Shown here piece after piece: positions 22,524-35,511 of a DNA stretch of 64,000 nucleotides; position 1 is the first letter of the stretch; each line of letters starts with the position of its first letter. Source of the stretch: Chalara sp. BL73 (lineage: Eukaryota; Ascomycota; Leotiomycetes; Helotiales). The stretch spans positions 806,001 through 870,000 of the forward strand of contig CAKJVC010000014.1 in the NCBI GenBank assembly GCA_918026815.1, given 5' to 3'. Under the pieces are notes generated by a model. The model ran no database searches. It saw only the letters and a program-made list of their open reading frames with translations, and was not told where the DNA came from. A program made the position numbers and the translations under genes.

Positions 22524-23690
22524 ATGGGGAAGCTCAACTTTCTGCCTCCTTTCCTTTCAATTATCACCTTTGTTCTTACACTGCTCATTCTTCTTGCTGG
22601 TTTAAACAAGCATGTCTTACCTGATTTCTACTTCTTCAAGGTAGCTCTCTTTACTCCTACTTCTAAACTCATCTAATATGTCTAGACCGATACCAGGAGC
22701 GTGTCCGCCAGTGCAGAGCTATCAACATCAGTCTTTCTCCAAGATCTCTCCACGATTTCCGGAACCGACTTCGTGGGTCCGGCAGCCTCAAGAGCATCTC
22801 TCAATATCTCAGAGGAATACACTATCTCCCTCTTCGGATACTGTGAGAAAGAGAATGGCCAGCGAAAATGTTCTCCCCGCAAAATCGGATTCAACTTCAA
22901 CCCTCTCAAAGATTTAAAGCTCGCTGGCACTAGCCTCAGCGCAGCCATCTCCAAGATGGATCCCTATACCAAAGCCGCATGGTTCCTTGGAATTGGGTAC
23001 ATTGTCGCAGAGCTGCTCATCGGTCTTACCCTAATCCTAAGCTTCTTCAACCGCCGCAAGACAATCGTCACTAGCGCCGTCTTTTCCTCCCTCGCGACCG
23101 CGCTCTTGATCGCCGCATCTGCCGCCGCAATCGCCGTATTTAGTAAATACAAAGGCACCCTGAACGACAAGCTTCTCTCAAGCGCAAATATCAAGTCCGC
23201 ACTCGGAAACCGCATGTTCATCCTCAGCTGGGTCGCCACCGCCGTATCGCTCATTCTCACCATAGTCCTGATCATCCACGCCCAACGCTCCAAGAAACTC
23301 ACCCGTCATCGCGGCGTCGGTCTTCTCGACCCCAATTCCACCGAGAAAGGTGGACTGGATCCCGACGTCCACATGGTTCCCAGATCAGCCAAACCCGCTG
23401 CGCCGGGCTTCCTGGCCAAGATACCTACATGGAACAGGCACAAGTACGCGCAGATCGATGAGCAGCAGGGGAGCAAGGGAGCTGCGAACAAGAAGCCTTC
23501 TAATGACGCGGATGAGTTGATTAGCAGGGGCTTCGGGAGCGGAGAGGACGAGGACGATGAGGATAGGGATTTGGTGAGGGGCGCGACGAATCAGCCGCGG
23601 GGAATACAGCTAAAGCCTATGGTTGGAGGTGGTCTCCCGAGCAGAGATGTCGATACAGCATACGAGCCTTATCGTGCTCAGGCGCTATAG
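22524..23690 (+). CDS. Sur7/PalI-family four-helix membrane protein
   Basis: Plasma-membrane protein related to eisosome protein Sur7 and the pH-response protein PalI/Rim9. One intron (22641-22685) gives 373 aa. The first helix (about residues 9-29) is followed by an extracellular loop of about 110 residues containing the family cysteine motif FGYCEKENGQRKC. Three more hydrophobic segments follow: AAWFLGIGYIVAELLIGL, SLATALLIAASAAAIAV and WVATAVSLILTIVLII. The cytosolic tail is long and hydrophilic, with an acidic run (GSGEDEDDEDRDL). Start at 22524 puts the helix close to the N-terminus as usual; an in-frame ATG at 22422 would add 34 basic residues. Yeast Sur7 marks membrane compartments linked to endocytosis and wall integrity; the exact role here is not shown. 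Confidence 0.82.
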
Positions 23691-24940
23691 ACTTGGATGT
23701 GGATATTACGAGCAAGCGCTATAGACTACGGAATATAGACGAGATATGCGCTGATGGGGTATAATGTTGTGGCTGGACTTTTTTTTTGGGTCAAGAAATG
23801 CGGGATGTAAGCTAGGCGTTGTGGTGTTGTCTAATCACGTACAAATGAATGCACGAGTATTTGGAAGAAGCCCGAATGTTTGCATGCCACGTTGGTCAGG
23901 AACAAAAAGTGAAGTTTCATGTTTCGCCAAATTTAGCGCGTTTATTTTTGGAACCCCTTGGTGCACGAACCGAGCCTTGCTTGGCATCACGTGCAGACTT
24001 ACTCGCATCATTACCCTATCTAGTCCTTCTCTAGAATTACCTGAGGCTTTCCGCTATGTATTTTAGGTACAGAAGGATTTGTTTCCTTACCACGCAAGCG
24101 TGCTTTAGCTGTGATTATTTGCGTCTGTATTCTGATGTCAGAATAACATCTTTCGGCTTCCCGCTTTTCGCTTTTCGCTTTCTCTTCGCCAAGCACTCTC
24201 AAATGCCGACCAATCTCACGCCAAACTGACGCCTGGACGCTGACTTACTTTCACGTAAGGTATCAGTAATCAGGACCAACCACTCCTAAGCTCCATACCT
24301 GAGCTCCAACTACCACAGCTTCAGATCAGTCGTACATTAGTCTTGCGCCTTGATGCAAACGCTCCAAGTGAGATTATAGATCAGCACATTGACCAATCTT
24401 CCCCGCTAATTGGAGTTGCAAATACCGCTAACAAGTTAGGCTGCTCAACCTAGGTTTTCTTGGTTCAAACGGAATGTAGGTGAAGCATTGAAACGTAAAA
24501 TACCTGTGGTTTATATAAAGGTATTCCTCGACGCTAATGCCCAACCGAGGATGCCATCCACGTGGTAAAACCCATGTCCCATGCTCTCCCCCACGCTCCA
24601 GAATCATCAAAGGCGTATTATACAAATTCCCGTCTAATTTACGACCAGCTTTGGCATTTTGAACAATGCAACGTAGTCCCTTCCAGTACAGCGGAACGAC
24701 ACGCCAAAACGTATCTCTCACTAGCCATGTACTATCACAGCTACCAAATACTACTCCGCGGATAGACCGCTCGCCGTCTAGGTTACTTACCCAACACAGA
24801 ACCGCTTTGTAATCTAATTTAAATACCAAATAGATTCTACACATATATGCTATCCAAAGCTATAAAGAATATACAGACGATGATTTTATGTGCTCCTCAG
24901 CTCGCCACATGTTTGGCATTTACACAGATCCATGAATCAC
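23691..24940. other. Convergent intergenic region, 1.25 kb
   Basis: Lies between the stops of the Sur7-like (+) and ACS permease (-) genes. A 138-codon minus-strand frame at 24428-24844 was examined; it shows no domain and no splice extension. A T run at about 23777-23786 is the only simple-sequence feature. Confidence 0.35.
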
Positions 24941-26900
24941 TCAATGAGCAAATCTGAAATCCAATCGCTTAGCTCCCTCATCTTTAGTGGTTGCAATGTA
25001 ATCAAACTGTTCTTGCGCCGACATGGCGTTCCATAACTTATCCCGTGCCTGATTGCGTTTAACGTAATAGAGTTTCGCAAGGTAGAAGAGCACGATGTTC
25101 AAGCAGCAGATGCCCAACAATACCTTGTTTCCACGAATATCTATATTCATTATTAGTCACAGTGCTCTTTTCCCCACTCCTCCTTTTATTTCCATATGTC
25201 CAAGAAGGGTAAACGAGGACTTACACAGTGGCTTATCATCCTCCCGGTAGATATTCGTTGCAATAATATTCCCGCTCTGCACAAACATGTTATACAGTGC
25301 TGCGCTCACGGCCCTTGTTCTCACGCTATTGCTATTCTTCGCGTTCCAGCCCACCAAAATTGCATGACAGTATGGGTATGACAGTAAGCCCGTCAACAAT
25401 GCATACCGCAGCCACAAATTCGAGCTCGGTTTCAAAGTCACCAAGCCAACGAGCCAAGGCAGGATCCAGATATTAGAGGACGAAGAGACAATACTGCGTT
25501 CTTTGAAGTATGACGAGATCTTGGTGATAATGAGGAGATTGACGAGGAAGAAGAATTGTCCCGGGATGGCAAGGAGATTGGCCTGGAAAGTGCTGAACCC
25601 CAATTCCTTCAAAATAAAACTCAGGTACGTGCTAGGAGGCGAAGGTGGAATGTAAGCAGTCAGTCCGATAATATAAGTAGGCCAGAGATCGAAATCAGTC
25701 AAAGATTTCCAGAGACCGTGGAGTCCGACGGCTTGACGGTTGTTCATATCCCCCTTCGAAGGGTCATCGCGTAAGAGTCGATTGACCATGATTTTCTCCT
25801 CGTGCTCCGAGAACCACCCATTCTCTCCTCGGCCACGGCCCTTGGTTTGGCATGGAGATGCGGGCATCATCACCCACGACGCGACTCCAATAAAGCAAGT
25901 GATTATGCCTTCAATTAAGAAGAGCCATTGCCATCCTGACCAGCCGTGGATACCGCGCATTTGGAGGACTCCGGCGGCGACGAGGGATCCCAGAATATTG
26001 CAACTGCTGAGAACCGTCCAAAACCAAGCAAGGCGAGTAGGAAGCTCATTTCCCTTATACCAGTATGTCAAATAAAGGACAGTGTCAGGCTACGAATTAA
26101 TCATTAGCCTGAACCATGAATTCATTGAAAACGAGCTTCCTTACAATGAAACCACCCATAAAAAGGCCTAAAAGGCAGCGAACGACATAATATCCTGCCT
26201 TTGATGTCAATCCAGCCTGTGATGCCGAAATGATGGACCATGCAACAATGATAAATGGGATCCATCTATTTCAATCAGCACTTCTTCGAGGTCAAAATAT
26301 ACTGTTGGGACATACCGATCAGGTCCGACCTTCTTCGAGATAAGTCCAGACGGCAGCTCAGCGGACAAGAAAGAAAGCAGGAAGATGGTCTGGCCGTAGT
26401 TGAAGTCATTCGTATTCATTCCCAGCTCAGGCAACATCTTATCGGTGATTGCACGGTTAATGTTGCGGCGATTGAGGTCCAAGGCCATGAACATCATCCA
26501 TGACCAGGTAATGATGCGGAAATCGATCTGCATGAAAACACGTATCAGCCCATGTCCCAATTGTAGAATTTACTGGTGAGTTTTTAATTTTTTAATTTTT
26601 TTTTAAAAAAATACAGACCTTTCTTCTAACAGATCTCTCCTCAGAAGCCGTCCAGGTAAATTCTGGATCGAATCGATGCCGTCCTTCATATCGCGCTTTC
26701 TCATAGACCGCCGTCCAATATGCTGCAACCGTTGGATTCGAGAAGATATGGTCATCATAACTCCCATATTCCGGGATGGCGCCCTTCTCAGAATCGTCAT
26801 CGGTGATGGATTCCGCCCGGGGAGAGGAAGTCTGCCTCTTCTCGCCATCGGAATACTCCTCCGCGCGCAGGGCGGGATCTTTGACTCTCAGTTGGCTCAT
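24941..26900 (-). CDS. MFS permease, ACS family, Seo1/Soa1/Dal5-like
   Basis: Likely plasma-membrane symporter for a small organic anion (vitamin, amide or sulfonate); substrate not readable. Five exons give 559 aa, introns at 26528-26618, 26266-26315, 26090-26144 and 25141-25224. A hydrophilic N-terminus of about 95 residues ends in YEGRHRFDPEFTWTASEERS, followed by the ACS signature ALDLNRRNINRAITDKML and the second block ELPSGLISKKVGPDRWIP. The third exon encodes YYVVRCLLGLFMGGFI and the fourth GIHGWSGWQWLFLIEGIIT, both typical. About twelve helices follow to a short soluble tail. The true ATG is at 26900. It is only distantly similar to the ACS gene at 5.9-7.9 kb, so the two are not a recent duplication. 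Three tandem 10-bp units lie about 120 bp upstream of the start. Confidence 0.9.
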
Positions 26901-28560
26901 CCTGACCAATCAGCACGCGAAACGAGGATATACAGAAGGTCGCACAAGAATTGAACCTCAATTGAGCATTTCCGCGGAGAACGACCGGTCCCTTTTATAC
27001 TTGGACCGCCCCCAAAAATCTGCAGAAATCTGCAGAAATCTGCACTGGGACAGTCCATTCTTGGCAATTGTGTGCGAGTCGTCGCGTTCCGGCACAAGAA
27101 CCGTCATTTTGCAGCACTCACCTCCGCAAATTTGGACAATCGCACCGATTCCCACGTTTTGTGCTAGGGCTGATTGGCCGTTGTTGCTGGTGTTGATAAT
27201 GCGAGACCATGTCGTGCCAAGAAAATCACGACATCGACACAGAAATGAGGAATCTTTTGCTCCCAGTGCCCGGACCCGGTCATTATTGGATGGAGATAAG
27301 AATTGACATCTTGGGGACATTGGTACAGTAGCAAGCTTGGTATCAATTATGATGGATTTCATTCGGAGAGAAAATTAATGCTTTGGAGCATTTAAAGATG
27401 TTGAATCGCTAGAAGGAGCAAGCCGTTTTAACAGTATAAAGGGGGAAAGGGGCAAGATCACCGAAGCGAGCTTGGCGCGGACAACCCTTGGTGGAGCTGG
27501 GGGATTATGCTATACCTTTAATAAATAACACCGTCAACGCGTCAAATTATGACACTCGACACTCTAATCAACTTATTGCCATTACCTTACCTCACATCAA
27601 CAGTAAAAACCACTTCATCTTGAAACGCCTATCAATCACGACCCAGGAACCAGACATTCGGGATTCTCAAACGATGCAATTAGATTAAGAACTGTCAGCC
27701 TAAAGGCTTCGCCACAAAGCACATCATTCCGCATTTTATTGAAATTTCTTTGTTTCTTTCTCTATTAGATATAATGCATAAGGTTTAGATAGGAAATGGC
27801 AGCATTTGCTGGGATATGGCGACATGATCCAAGAGCCTCAGCATATTGAATTAGGAACGAAAACCGGGCATCAAGCCGCCACTTAGACTGACGGCTTTTG
27901 CCCAGTGATAACGAGCAACGAGTCATTGGAAAAGATATATGAGATACTACGCTCCAAACGTGGGGCCGACTGTTCTTCTGAAACATTTTCCAGTTGGGCG
28001 GACTTCGGAAACATTGTTGACATTGTCATTCATTGGCGGATGGTTGTGGACCGACCCAGACCACTAACCTTAATTTAGCTTCACGCTTATTGCCAAAGAA
28101 CACATTCACTTAATCTCAAGATCATATCTCCTCGGATACGTAAGAGCGCCTCAAAGACTTCTTGAAATGGTGCGATGTTTAGCAAAGTGTGGACGTGAAT
28201 TTGCAAGAACGCCGCGGCGGTTGAGGAAGAGTTTTAATCTTGCACCTGAGTAACGTCAGTGTTTGAAGGACACCCTCCCCAAGATATCACGATGGAGGAG
28301 TTTCGTTAGAGCTGCAGGCATTTTGGATAGCTTCCACCTCGGGTCTCAGATACACAGCTCATTTTGTTTGTCAAGCACTTATCGTATTGCCATAGTTGGT
28401 AGACATTGCCGCAGCCATTGACCGGCATTGCCTAACCCCATTATTTGCTGCTATATTAAACATCCATTATCTCATTTAAGAGACATCTCAGGGTTAAGTC
28501 CTCAGTAGAACCTCCACTTGTATTCACACAATCATATCCCAGCATTCCAGTCACTCCCCG
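26901..28560. other. Intergenic region, 1.66 kb
   Basis: Between the ACS permease start and the stop of the 781-aa gene, both minus strand. It holds a short tandem repeat (listed separately). No supported coding frame. Confidence 0.4.
27016..27044. repeat. Three tandem AAATCTGCAG units
   Basis: Two perfect 10-bp units and a third lacking its last base, spaced exactly one helical turn apart. Each contains the palindrome CTGCAG or its start. The array is about 120 bp upstream of the ACS permease start codon, so it could be a clustered protein-binding site; it may also be chance simple sequence. Confidence 0.6.
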
Positions 28561-31064
28561 TCACCAGGTATCGTCGCCACCAATGTCATGAGCCTCGACA
28601 TACCAGTGGTGTTTAGTTGCCAAGATAGTACCTTCAGCATGAGGCATTCCCTTGTCATCTTTCCATTGGTGCCCATCCTCGATCGGTTGTCTAAGAGTTA
28701 ATTTTCTCCAGTATTCTTGACATCCTCGGAAAGCGGCATCAGGCTATAGAAGTCAGTCCAAGATCCACTTGACCAAAAAAATACTCACATCTATATAAGC
28801 ATTAATGACCATAAGAGTCTGGCCGTTGCTGAGATCTATCGCCAAGTACACTTTATTTACATCCAATCTACTGGTTCCTTGAACTTCCTTTGGAAGCACC
28901 GTTGCATAGGCATCGCCATACTTTCCGCACGCTGATACCTTTGTGAAGCCATTTGCTACCCAAGTCTTGACCTCGGGGACACCAAACTTGCTAATATAAT
29001 CGATGACCTTATCTTTTGCTTCAGCTAATGTGAAGTAGACGCCACGGATTTGCGATAGCTTGGTCTTGGGAGTTGTTAGCTCGACTACATAAATATACAA
29101 AGGTTCACGGCCCAAAGGCCGTTGAAGTGTAGACGCAAGTTCTGGAGCTGGCTTCAGTGTTGGAGGGTGCATTGGGGGAGAACCAACAACTGGCCGTTCA
29201 GCAGGTTTTGGAGCAGTTGTAAACGCAGATCGGCCTTTGTGTGTGGGGGGTGTGATTGCGTATAGCTTAGCTTTCTCCGACCAAAGCATGCGTTGAAATC
29301 GAGTAGTCAAGTCAGCAGAAACGTCGGTAACCTTTCCTGAGAATTGCTCTTCACCAACTGGCTTAACAGTTCCTCCACGGGAATGTTCTGGTATGACTCG
29401 AGCCGTTATATTCTGCTCTTGATAGTTTCGAGTTATTTTTACTTGAGCTCTGCTGTCCTGTACTGGTGAAACATGAGCCGGTGCAGTTCGGGCTGCGCTT
29501 CCTTGAGTTTTGTTATTTGGAAATGTTTGATATTGTACCTGGTCATTTGCCTTGCCACCGAAATGACTGTAGGTGTCCCAGTTTGAGACTGGTGAGGCCG
29601 CTTGTGATCCATTCTCCTTTCCTGTAATGGGTATTTTGTCTGATTTCGTAGAGTTAGAACTCAGCTGGGCACTCTTGTTACCGGTCTGTCGAACTTTGAA
29701 TGTCTGGACATCAATAGCGAGACCAGCTAAAGTCTGTTTAGATGATGCCATATACCCATGTTCCAGTGTTCGATCGTGTCCAGGCTCTCCCTTATTGTCT
29801 ACTTTACATTTATTATAATTATTGAAGGGATCTTCTTTTGTTATTGGATGCGCTGAATTTTTGGGTGTTGGCTTAGTTTGCTGGGAAACGGATGCGGTCA
29901 GCTTCAAATTTGCTTGAATTCCTTCATTGACTATCGCCGTAGAGTCTGGCTGAGACGTAGCTTTATTTTTGAGATCAGCTTCCCATGCATGGAGCCCAGG
30001 GCCAGCTTTGAGCTTTACCAAAGAAGGTGCGTAATTTTTGGCTTGTCCAGGTGCTGGTTGTTCTCCGACATGGTTCTTCACATGCTTTATTCTCCCTTTT
30101 TTCTCTCGTTGCTCGCCATTCAGATCAGAATCTTCGTAAGGCCCCATTTTCTGTTTTCTTTCGAAGGCTTCTATTTGAGCTAGAATCTTGTCTTTCATGT
30201 TTGCATAGTAAGCCTCGGCATCTAATGGGGGACTCTGCGTTGTTGATGTTGGAAAATGGCTTCCTGCGGGGACGGAGGCCGTCTTTCGCGGCGCATTTTC
30301 ACACTCTTCATATCTTTCAGTACTTTTTTTTTGTTGTGGCTGAGGTTTAGAAGTTGCTTTATCGTAAGACTTTGTGAGCCAGGACTCGAGATCGCGATTA
30401 TCCTTCAATTTCACAGTACCAGGCGCACGACTGATAGTAGGTTCTGGGACTATTTCTTTTTGCAGGATTTCAGGATCTTCCATCACTTTTGATGGAGTCG
30501 AAAGTCTTTGTTCGGTACCTTTGTTCTGCGACTCATACCATTTGTCAAGGTCGGGGCCAGGCTTCAGTTTCACGACAGTTGATGCATAGCTTCGAGCGGG
30601 CTCATGGGCTGGCTTCTCCTTTTTATGGATGGGCTTGACTGCTACACCTGTCAGTAAACACGTTTGAGGTCACTACCAAGCTACAGACACCAATAAAGTA
30701 AGATTTTGAGATGAGAAGGTGGGGCTGGTAATACACGTGTGGAGAATAGGAAAAGCGTACCTTCGTCTCCATTGTTAATCAGTCCCAAACTCGTCAGGTC
30801 TCCCCAGTCTGACATCTTGGCCACCTTATCTTGACCTATTTCAATGATTGGTGATGGGTATAACGCGACTTGAAAATTTGGTACTGTGTAATGAGATCGG
30901 GGTGGAAAGGGCTCAGTTGCGTCAGACTTATTTTGGCAGTCGCATCCCTTCGCCAAAACGTCGGATAAATCTAACCTGCTCAATTTCAGAGCGTTTACAT
31001 TCGGCACCTTCGAAGAGCTTCTGTTTATAAGTCTTTCTATCCCCTTCTTTACCTTAGATGACAT
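28561..31064 (-). CDS. Hypothetical 781-aa protein with three VKLK-x-W repeats
   Basis: Three exons (introns 30648-30760 and 28744-28788) splice to a 781-codon frame. I recognise no named domain. The N-terminal exon is basic and Ser-rich and ends near KMSDWGDLTSLGL. The large second exon has a motif repeated three times at about residues 127, 180 and 312: VKLK, a Gly-Pro or similar turn, a Leu, then a conserved Trp, followed by a lysine-rich stretch (NKATSQ, DKATSK). Between repeats it is Lys/Gln/Ser-rich and likely disordered, with one short coiled-coil-like helix (KDKILAQIEAFERKQK). The last 170 residues look folded (LYIYVVELTTPKTKL, GVYFTLAEAKDKVIDYI, HHWYVEAHDIGGDDTW). No signal peptide or membrane helix. 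The repeat may be a short binding motif; this is inference. Confidence 0.7.
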
Positions 31065-32013
31065 CTCAGATTCATTTTCGGATAGGTTGCAGTCTTTAAT
31101 TTGAACTGGTGAGCCGTGATCCTCGATTAAACTACCCTCAGAATGGTGCTGTGGGATCCCAGATCATACTTTGCTGGGTTTATAGCTGACCATAGCTCAT
31201 ATCCAATTCAGACCGCTAGTTGTTGTTTACTGTAGTAGGAACAGAGTAGCTACAGGGAATGAGAGCTTGCTGTGACAAATATGTTACCGCACATTTAGAA
31301 CCGCAACTTCTAGCCTAATTTGGCAATGCTCACAGCTCTGTCTACATGTTGATCTCGTCACTAATCCACATGAAATAAGGCATCGTAGTATATTCAAGCC
31401 AGGGGTTGCTGAGCTTGCTCAGTGGCAAAATCTCTGAAGAATCCACGATTTCATGTATCATTATTCACACTGGTAATTGCTCAACCATTTAGTCACAGCC
31501 TAAGTTTGACTACGTTAACATTTCTCTTTCTCACCTTACTTCCATCTTATTTCCAAGGCTCGTTTAACAAAAGGGGTATCACATGACCAGCCAACCTCAA
31601 GGGACCATCTAACGACATTGTCCTTGGGTTATAATATAATCTCCAAGGTGTGTGTAAAGAAGAATAAATTAAAGTAAAAATTAAAATTTTGCAATACGCT
31701 GGCAAACCGAAATCTAGAAGCTCAGAGTGTGTCTTTCCCGAAGTCCTTCAAATATGTAAGAATATTTCTGACGAAAAGAAGTAAAAGCAAAGCCAGGTTT
31801 GAAACCGGCTTAGAAGTTCTTTGTCAGGCCAAAGCTTGCCTAGCCCTGTGCATGCATGCTCATGTTCTAGATTATAGATGGCGCAAGGCGTCTCGACCTC
31901 CAATAAGATCGCCTGTTGGCGTTGACAAACCGATAAGTCGAATTCAATACTAACGAATGGTCTCTCGCATAAGTTAGTGATGTTTTGAGCTCGATCTGTC
32001 GTAATAAGCAGTT
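31065..32013. other. Intergenic region, 0.95 kb
   Basis: Upstream of the 781-aa gene and downstream of the RBR gene, both minus strand. AT-rich, with no supported feature. Confidence 0.35.
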
Positions 32014-33604
32014 CTAATTTTGTGAGTCTGGCTTCACTTTCCCCAGGTGGATATGCGCAACCACCCAGTTAGGATGTTCGGGACAAGTGACACTATGAGC
32101 CGTAGATCCCCGAATGCAAATTAAAGACCAGTCCACAAGGCATTGGTAGCACCACCCGGATCCGCAGCGACCTATCGAACTGTCAGTAAATATTGCTCTG
32201 GAGCGAAACGAGTATAGCTGCATCTCCTGTGATCGCAGCCTCCATTCTTAGTAACGCCTTGGTGGCACTTCGGACATATAACGCAAGATTCAGAAAACAG
32301 CTTTACCGGAGCATTCGTGTCTTCCAGGCGTTTAATATTCATCGACACTCTCTTGTCGTACTCATCGCAGGTTTCTCCCGCATGCCAAGGGATGTTATGC
32401 TTGACACAAGTCTGAAAATTACAAGCATCACATATCATGAGGGGGCCGCCTAGGATAGGCTTGTCAGTAAAAAATGCAACAGTGTTTTGTGGTTCATCAA
32501 AAATAGGAAATTTCACCTTCGTGGGCTTGAGCAGATACGCAACTAGGGCCTAGACACATCGCCGCCTCTGGAACTGCAGAGATAGCCAGCAGCTGGTCAT
32601 ATCTATTATTCTCTTAGCATGCTAGCTAGGAGTATGACAAGAATAACATACCGCTCAAAATCTGCTTTCGTGGCATAAGCACGACAGTTGTCATGAGATA
32701 GCTTCTCAGGGCATAAAGGGCAACAAAGTTGAGTGATCCTCTCAAGGCTCTTACTTTGTGTTTCCATATGTATATACTTCTCCAAGCATCCAAAGCATAC
32801 TTTATCCTCATGAGCGCAATTCATGGTGACATTAAAGGAAGGAAAATCCCATGTTGTCAGCGTCCCTGCGCATATTGGGCAATTTCGCAGATTGTTGGGC
32901 ACATAAGTGTCGAGATCGATAGTGGTAATATCATCTTCGGACTTCATTTCACTAACTGAGGTCTCTGGCTTGACGTGGTCGGAAATGCTGGAAATAACTT
33001 CGTACACTTTTGGTTCGTCACTCTCATCGGAAGACGGTTCGCCTGAGAAAGGAAATGGAGTAGAAGTAAAGGGGCTGTTAGTATAGGCTGCCTCCAAGCG
33101 CCTCCTTTTCACTGGGTTATCAACAGAGCTACTGTTCTTAATCGTTGTTGCTGAAGATTTTTTGCTAGCCGGAATGTCGGCGCCGAACAAAGCCATCGTA
33201 TCTATACCACCAAGTGATAGTGATATGAGTAATAGTCTCGATACGGGATATGGGCGATAGTACGTACCTCTCTTCCATGGTCTTCTGGCGAATGGCTTTC
33301 TTGCTTCGTCCATTTTAGGTGGTGAATCGATATCTGACACCTTACCATCTTTTAGAAGAGAAAGAGAACCGCCAATAAGGATCCAAGAATCAAGCTCGTT
33401 AATCTGTTCTTCATCTAGTGAACGAAGCAGAGCCCGAGCCTCATTGTGGTAAGCTTGGATGACCTGCTGAGTAGTTTTGTTCGGCGATTTTCCATAGTAC
33501 TGAATAATCTGCTGTATTTTAGCATAATTGCTAAAATACTGGTCAAAGAAAGTGAAGATTCGTGACTGGTAAGAAGGCCGTGAAAATCGCGACCTAGTTG
33601 CCAT
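32014..33604 (-). CDS. RBR-type (RING1-IBR-RING2) E3 ubiquitin ligase-like protein
   Basis: RBR ligases receive ubiquitin on a RING2 cysteine and pass it to substrate. Five exons give 452 aa; introns at 33202-33267, 32603-32651, 32450-32516 and 32172-32221. RING1 starts at NCPICAGTLTTWDFPSF and continues through CAHEDKVCFGCLEKYI to CCPLC. The IBR follows with CLGPSC, ICDACNFQTCVKHNIPWH and GETCDEYD. RING2 reads CPKCHQGVTKNGGCDHRRC plus CGSGWCYQC, keeping the presumptive catalytic Cys in GGCDH. The last intron fits only with a GC donor at 32220-32221: this gives the canonical one-residue spacing HRRC-R-CGSGW. The nearest GT donor would leave a 38-nt intron and four extra residues inside the zinc site. 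The first intron (66 nt) is stop-free and a multiple of three. Substrate unknown. Confidence 0.82.
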
Positions 33605-35511
33605 TTTGATACACAGTTCATTAACCTGCTATTTGTAGTCTTGAGGTTCTTGGCCAATAGTTGGACCAAGTTCAGCTACAATGAAAAGCAACAGCTAATT
33701 GCAATCGGAACGAAAGGTTGTGTTGAAGATGATGTGGAAAATAAGGCAGGTTGGATTGCCTGCAAGTTACTTCCCAACGTCGAAGGCGCCGTTTTGGGGT
33801 GATAAGGGCAACTCAAGCTTTGGTGGCTCATCAAAATCTGCAGCGATATAAAGAATCTCTAAGAATGGCGGTCTAGGACTACCTTAATATTTGGCATTTT
33901 GATAATCTCAAATTTGAGCACTTACGGTTAGTGAAAGAGGCTCTGAAGACAGAAAAGCTCCCCACAACAAAAGTAATACCTTAATACTGGGAGCGTACTC
34001 TTAACAGCAGAAATAACCAAAGAAGTCGTCCTCACCAGATTAGAACATCCCAAGGTCATTGACCAGGTGGCAATACAGTGGCCTTCGTTGCTTTAGCTGC
34101 AGGTCGTGTGTCACGTCCAGGATATTAGGCGAATCATCCATTACCGCAGTAGCATTACATAGTAGATAGAGTGCATTACAGAGTAAATAGTGAACTGAAA
34201 CATGAATGTTCTAAATATAATGCTACCAAGAGCTAGCATTACTATCGATGCGGTTGGACTTCGGCCTTGGCATCATTCTACTGGAGCTGCTGCAGACTAA
34301 CCATTCGAACACAACCTCCAATCACTTCCCATTCGCAATTCTCCGCGTCTAGTATCTATACCTAGCTTTCCTTGGTGTCGCCGAATCAATCCCCCCTTTG
34401 ATATTATTGCTAGGGACGATCAGAGCAGCCTGCAGATATAAATGTGGAAGATTCAATGAAGATGCTATTTAGCAAGTTCAAAACCAACACCACAAGAATC
34501 ACAAAAGCTTGCCACTATCTGCCAGCGGCATTCCTGGCGAGATAGCTACGATGCAGGTAGTTCTTAAGTCTTCTGTAAGCACGTTCCTCGGCCAATCTTG
34601 CGGCAATTACTCCCACCGAGAGCCTCCGTATTATGGTGAATCGAAGGGCACATCATCCGCAGGCGGGCTGAATTGGATCAAAAGAAGGCTACCAACAAGG
34701 ATATAAACGAGGATATAAATATGTGCAAACGGCATTATATTAGGAAAAGGCAGGTGTCTTCCATTGAACGATGCGTATTTTCGGCTTCAGCCCAGTCGAT
34801 TATGGAGGGCGACCGAAGCCGAGCTGCTCAACGAAGCGCCTCGCGATACTTCCTTAGCTTTGTGGATCTCTTGTGTCGCTTCTGGTGGTGGCAGCGGAGA
34901 CCATTCTTCGAGTCTTAGGTCTCTGGAAAGCTGATGTGCAGCAATTGGCTAATCACCTCCCATATTGAATTGTATCCATTTACTTTGATGCTATGCCGCC
35001 TTGGAAAGAGTAAGCTTGACGTTGGTCCTAAGAGGAGTGCCTTGCTATATACACTTGAGAGACATTGCTATGGGTGTCTCGGGCAGCTGCAAGATGTTTA
35101 TAAGATACAGTTGTGGCATATTATCACTCACTACAATGGCTACTCTTGCTCATGAATCTAATTCCCAATTGGAGAGGAAGGCGGCTAGCAATCACAGGCA
35201 CCCGAAGTGTCAGCATGTCTGAATGTCTTTTAATTTCTGCTTGTAAATGCCCTATGCAATAAATTATGTGCCTAGTGCTCTGAGTCTCCCTTCACCTCTT
35301 GGACCAAGCGGCCATCGATACAGTATTCTCACCGATAAATTTCTATACCAGACTTTACTGCTAACATGTCCCAAACCGACCAAACAACGCTAGCTTGTAT
35401 AGCGTAGGACTAGCTTCATGCTAACTCGCACTACTGGAACAACCTCAATATCGACTTTACGACCCAGCGCCTGATTTACAGGAAACACATAAATACACCA
35501 CCAAAGACAAA
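33605..35511. other. Intergenic region, 1.9 kb
   Basis: No open frame here has domain signals or credible splice joins. It should contain the RBR gene promoter at its left end and that of the next plus-strand gene at its right end. Confidence 0.35.

Noticed and set aside
24428..24844. 138-codon minus-strand frame between convergent genes
   Set aside because: No domain, no codon or splice support; likely within 3' untranslated sequence.
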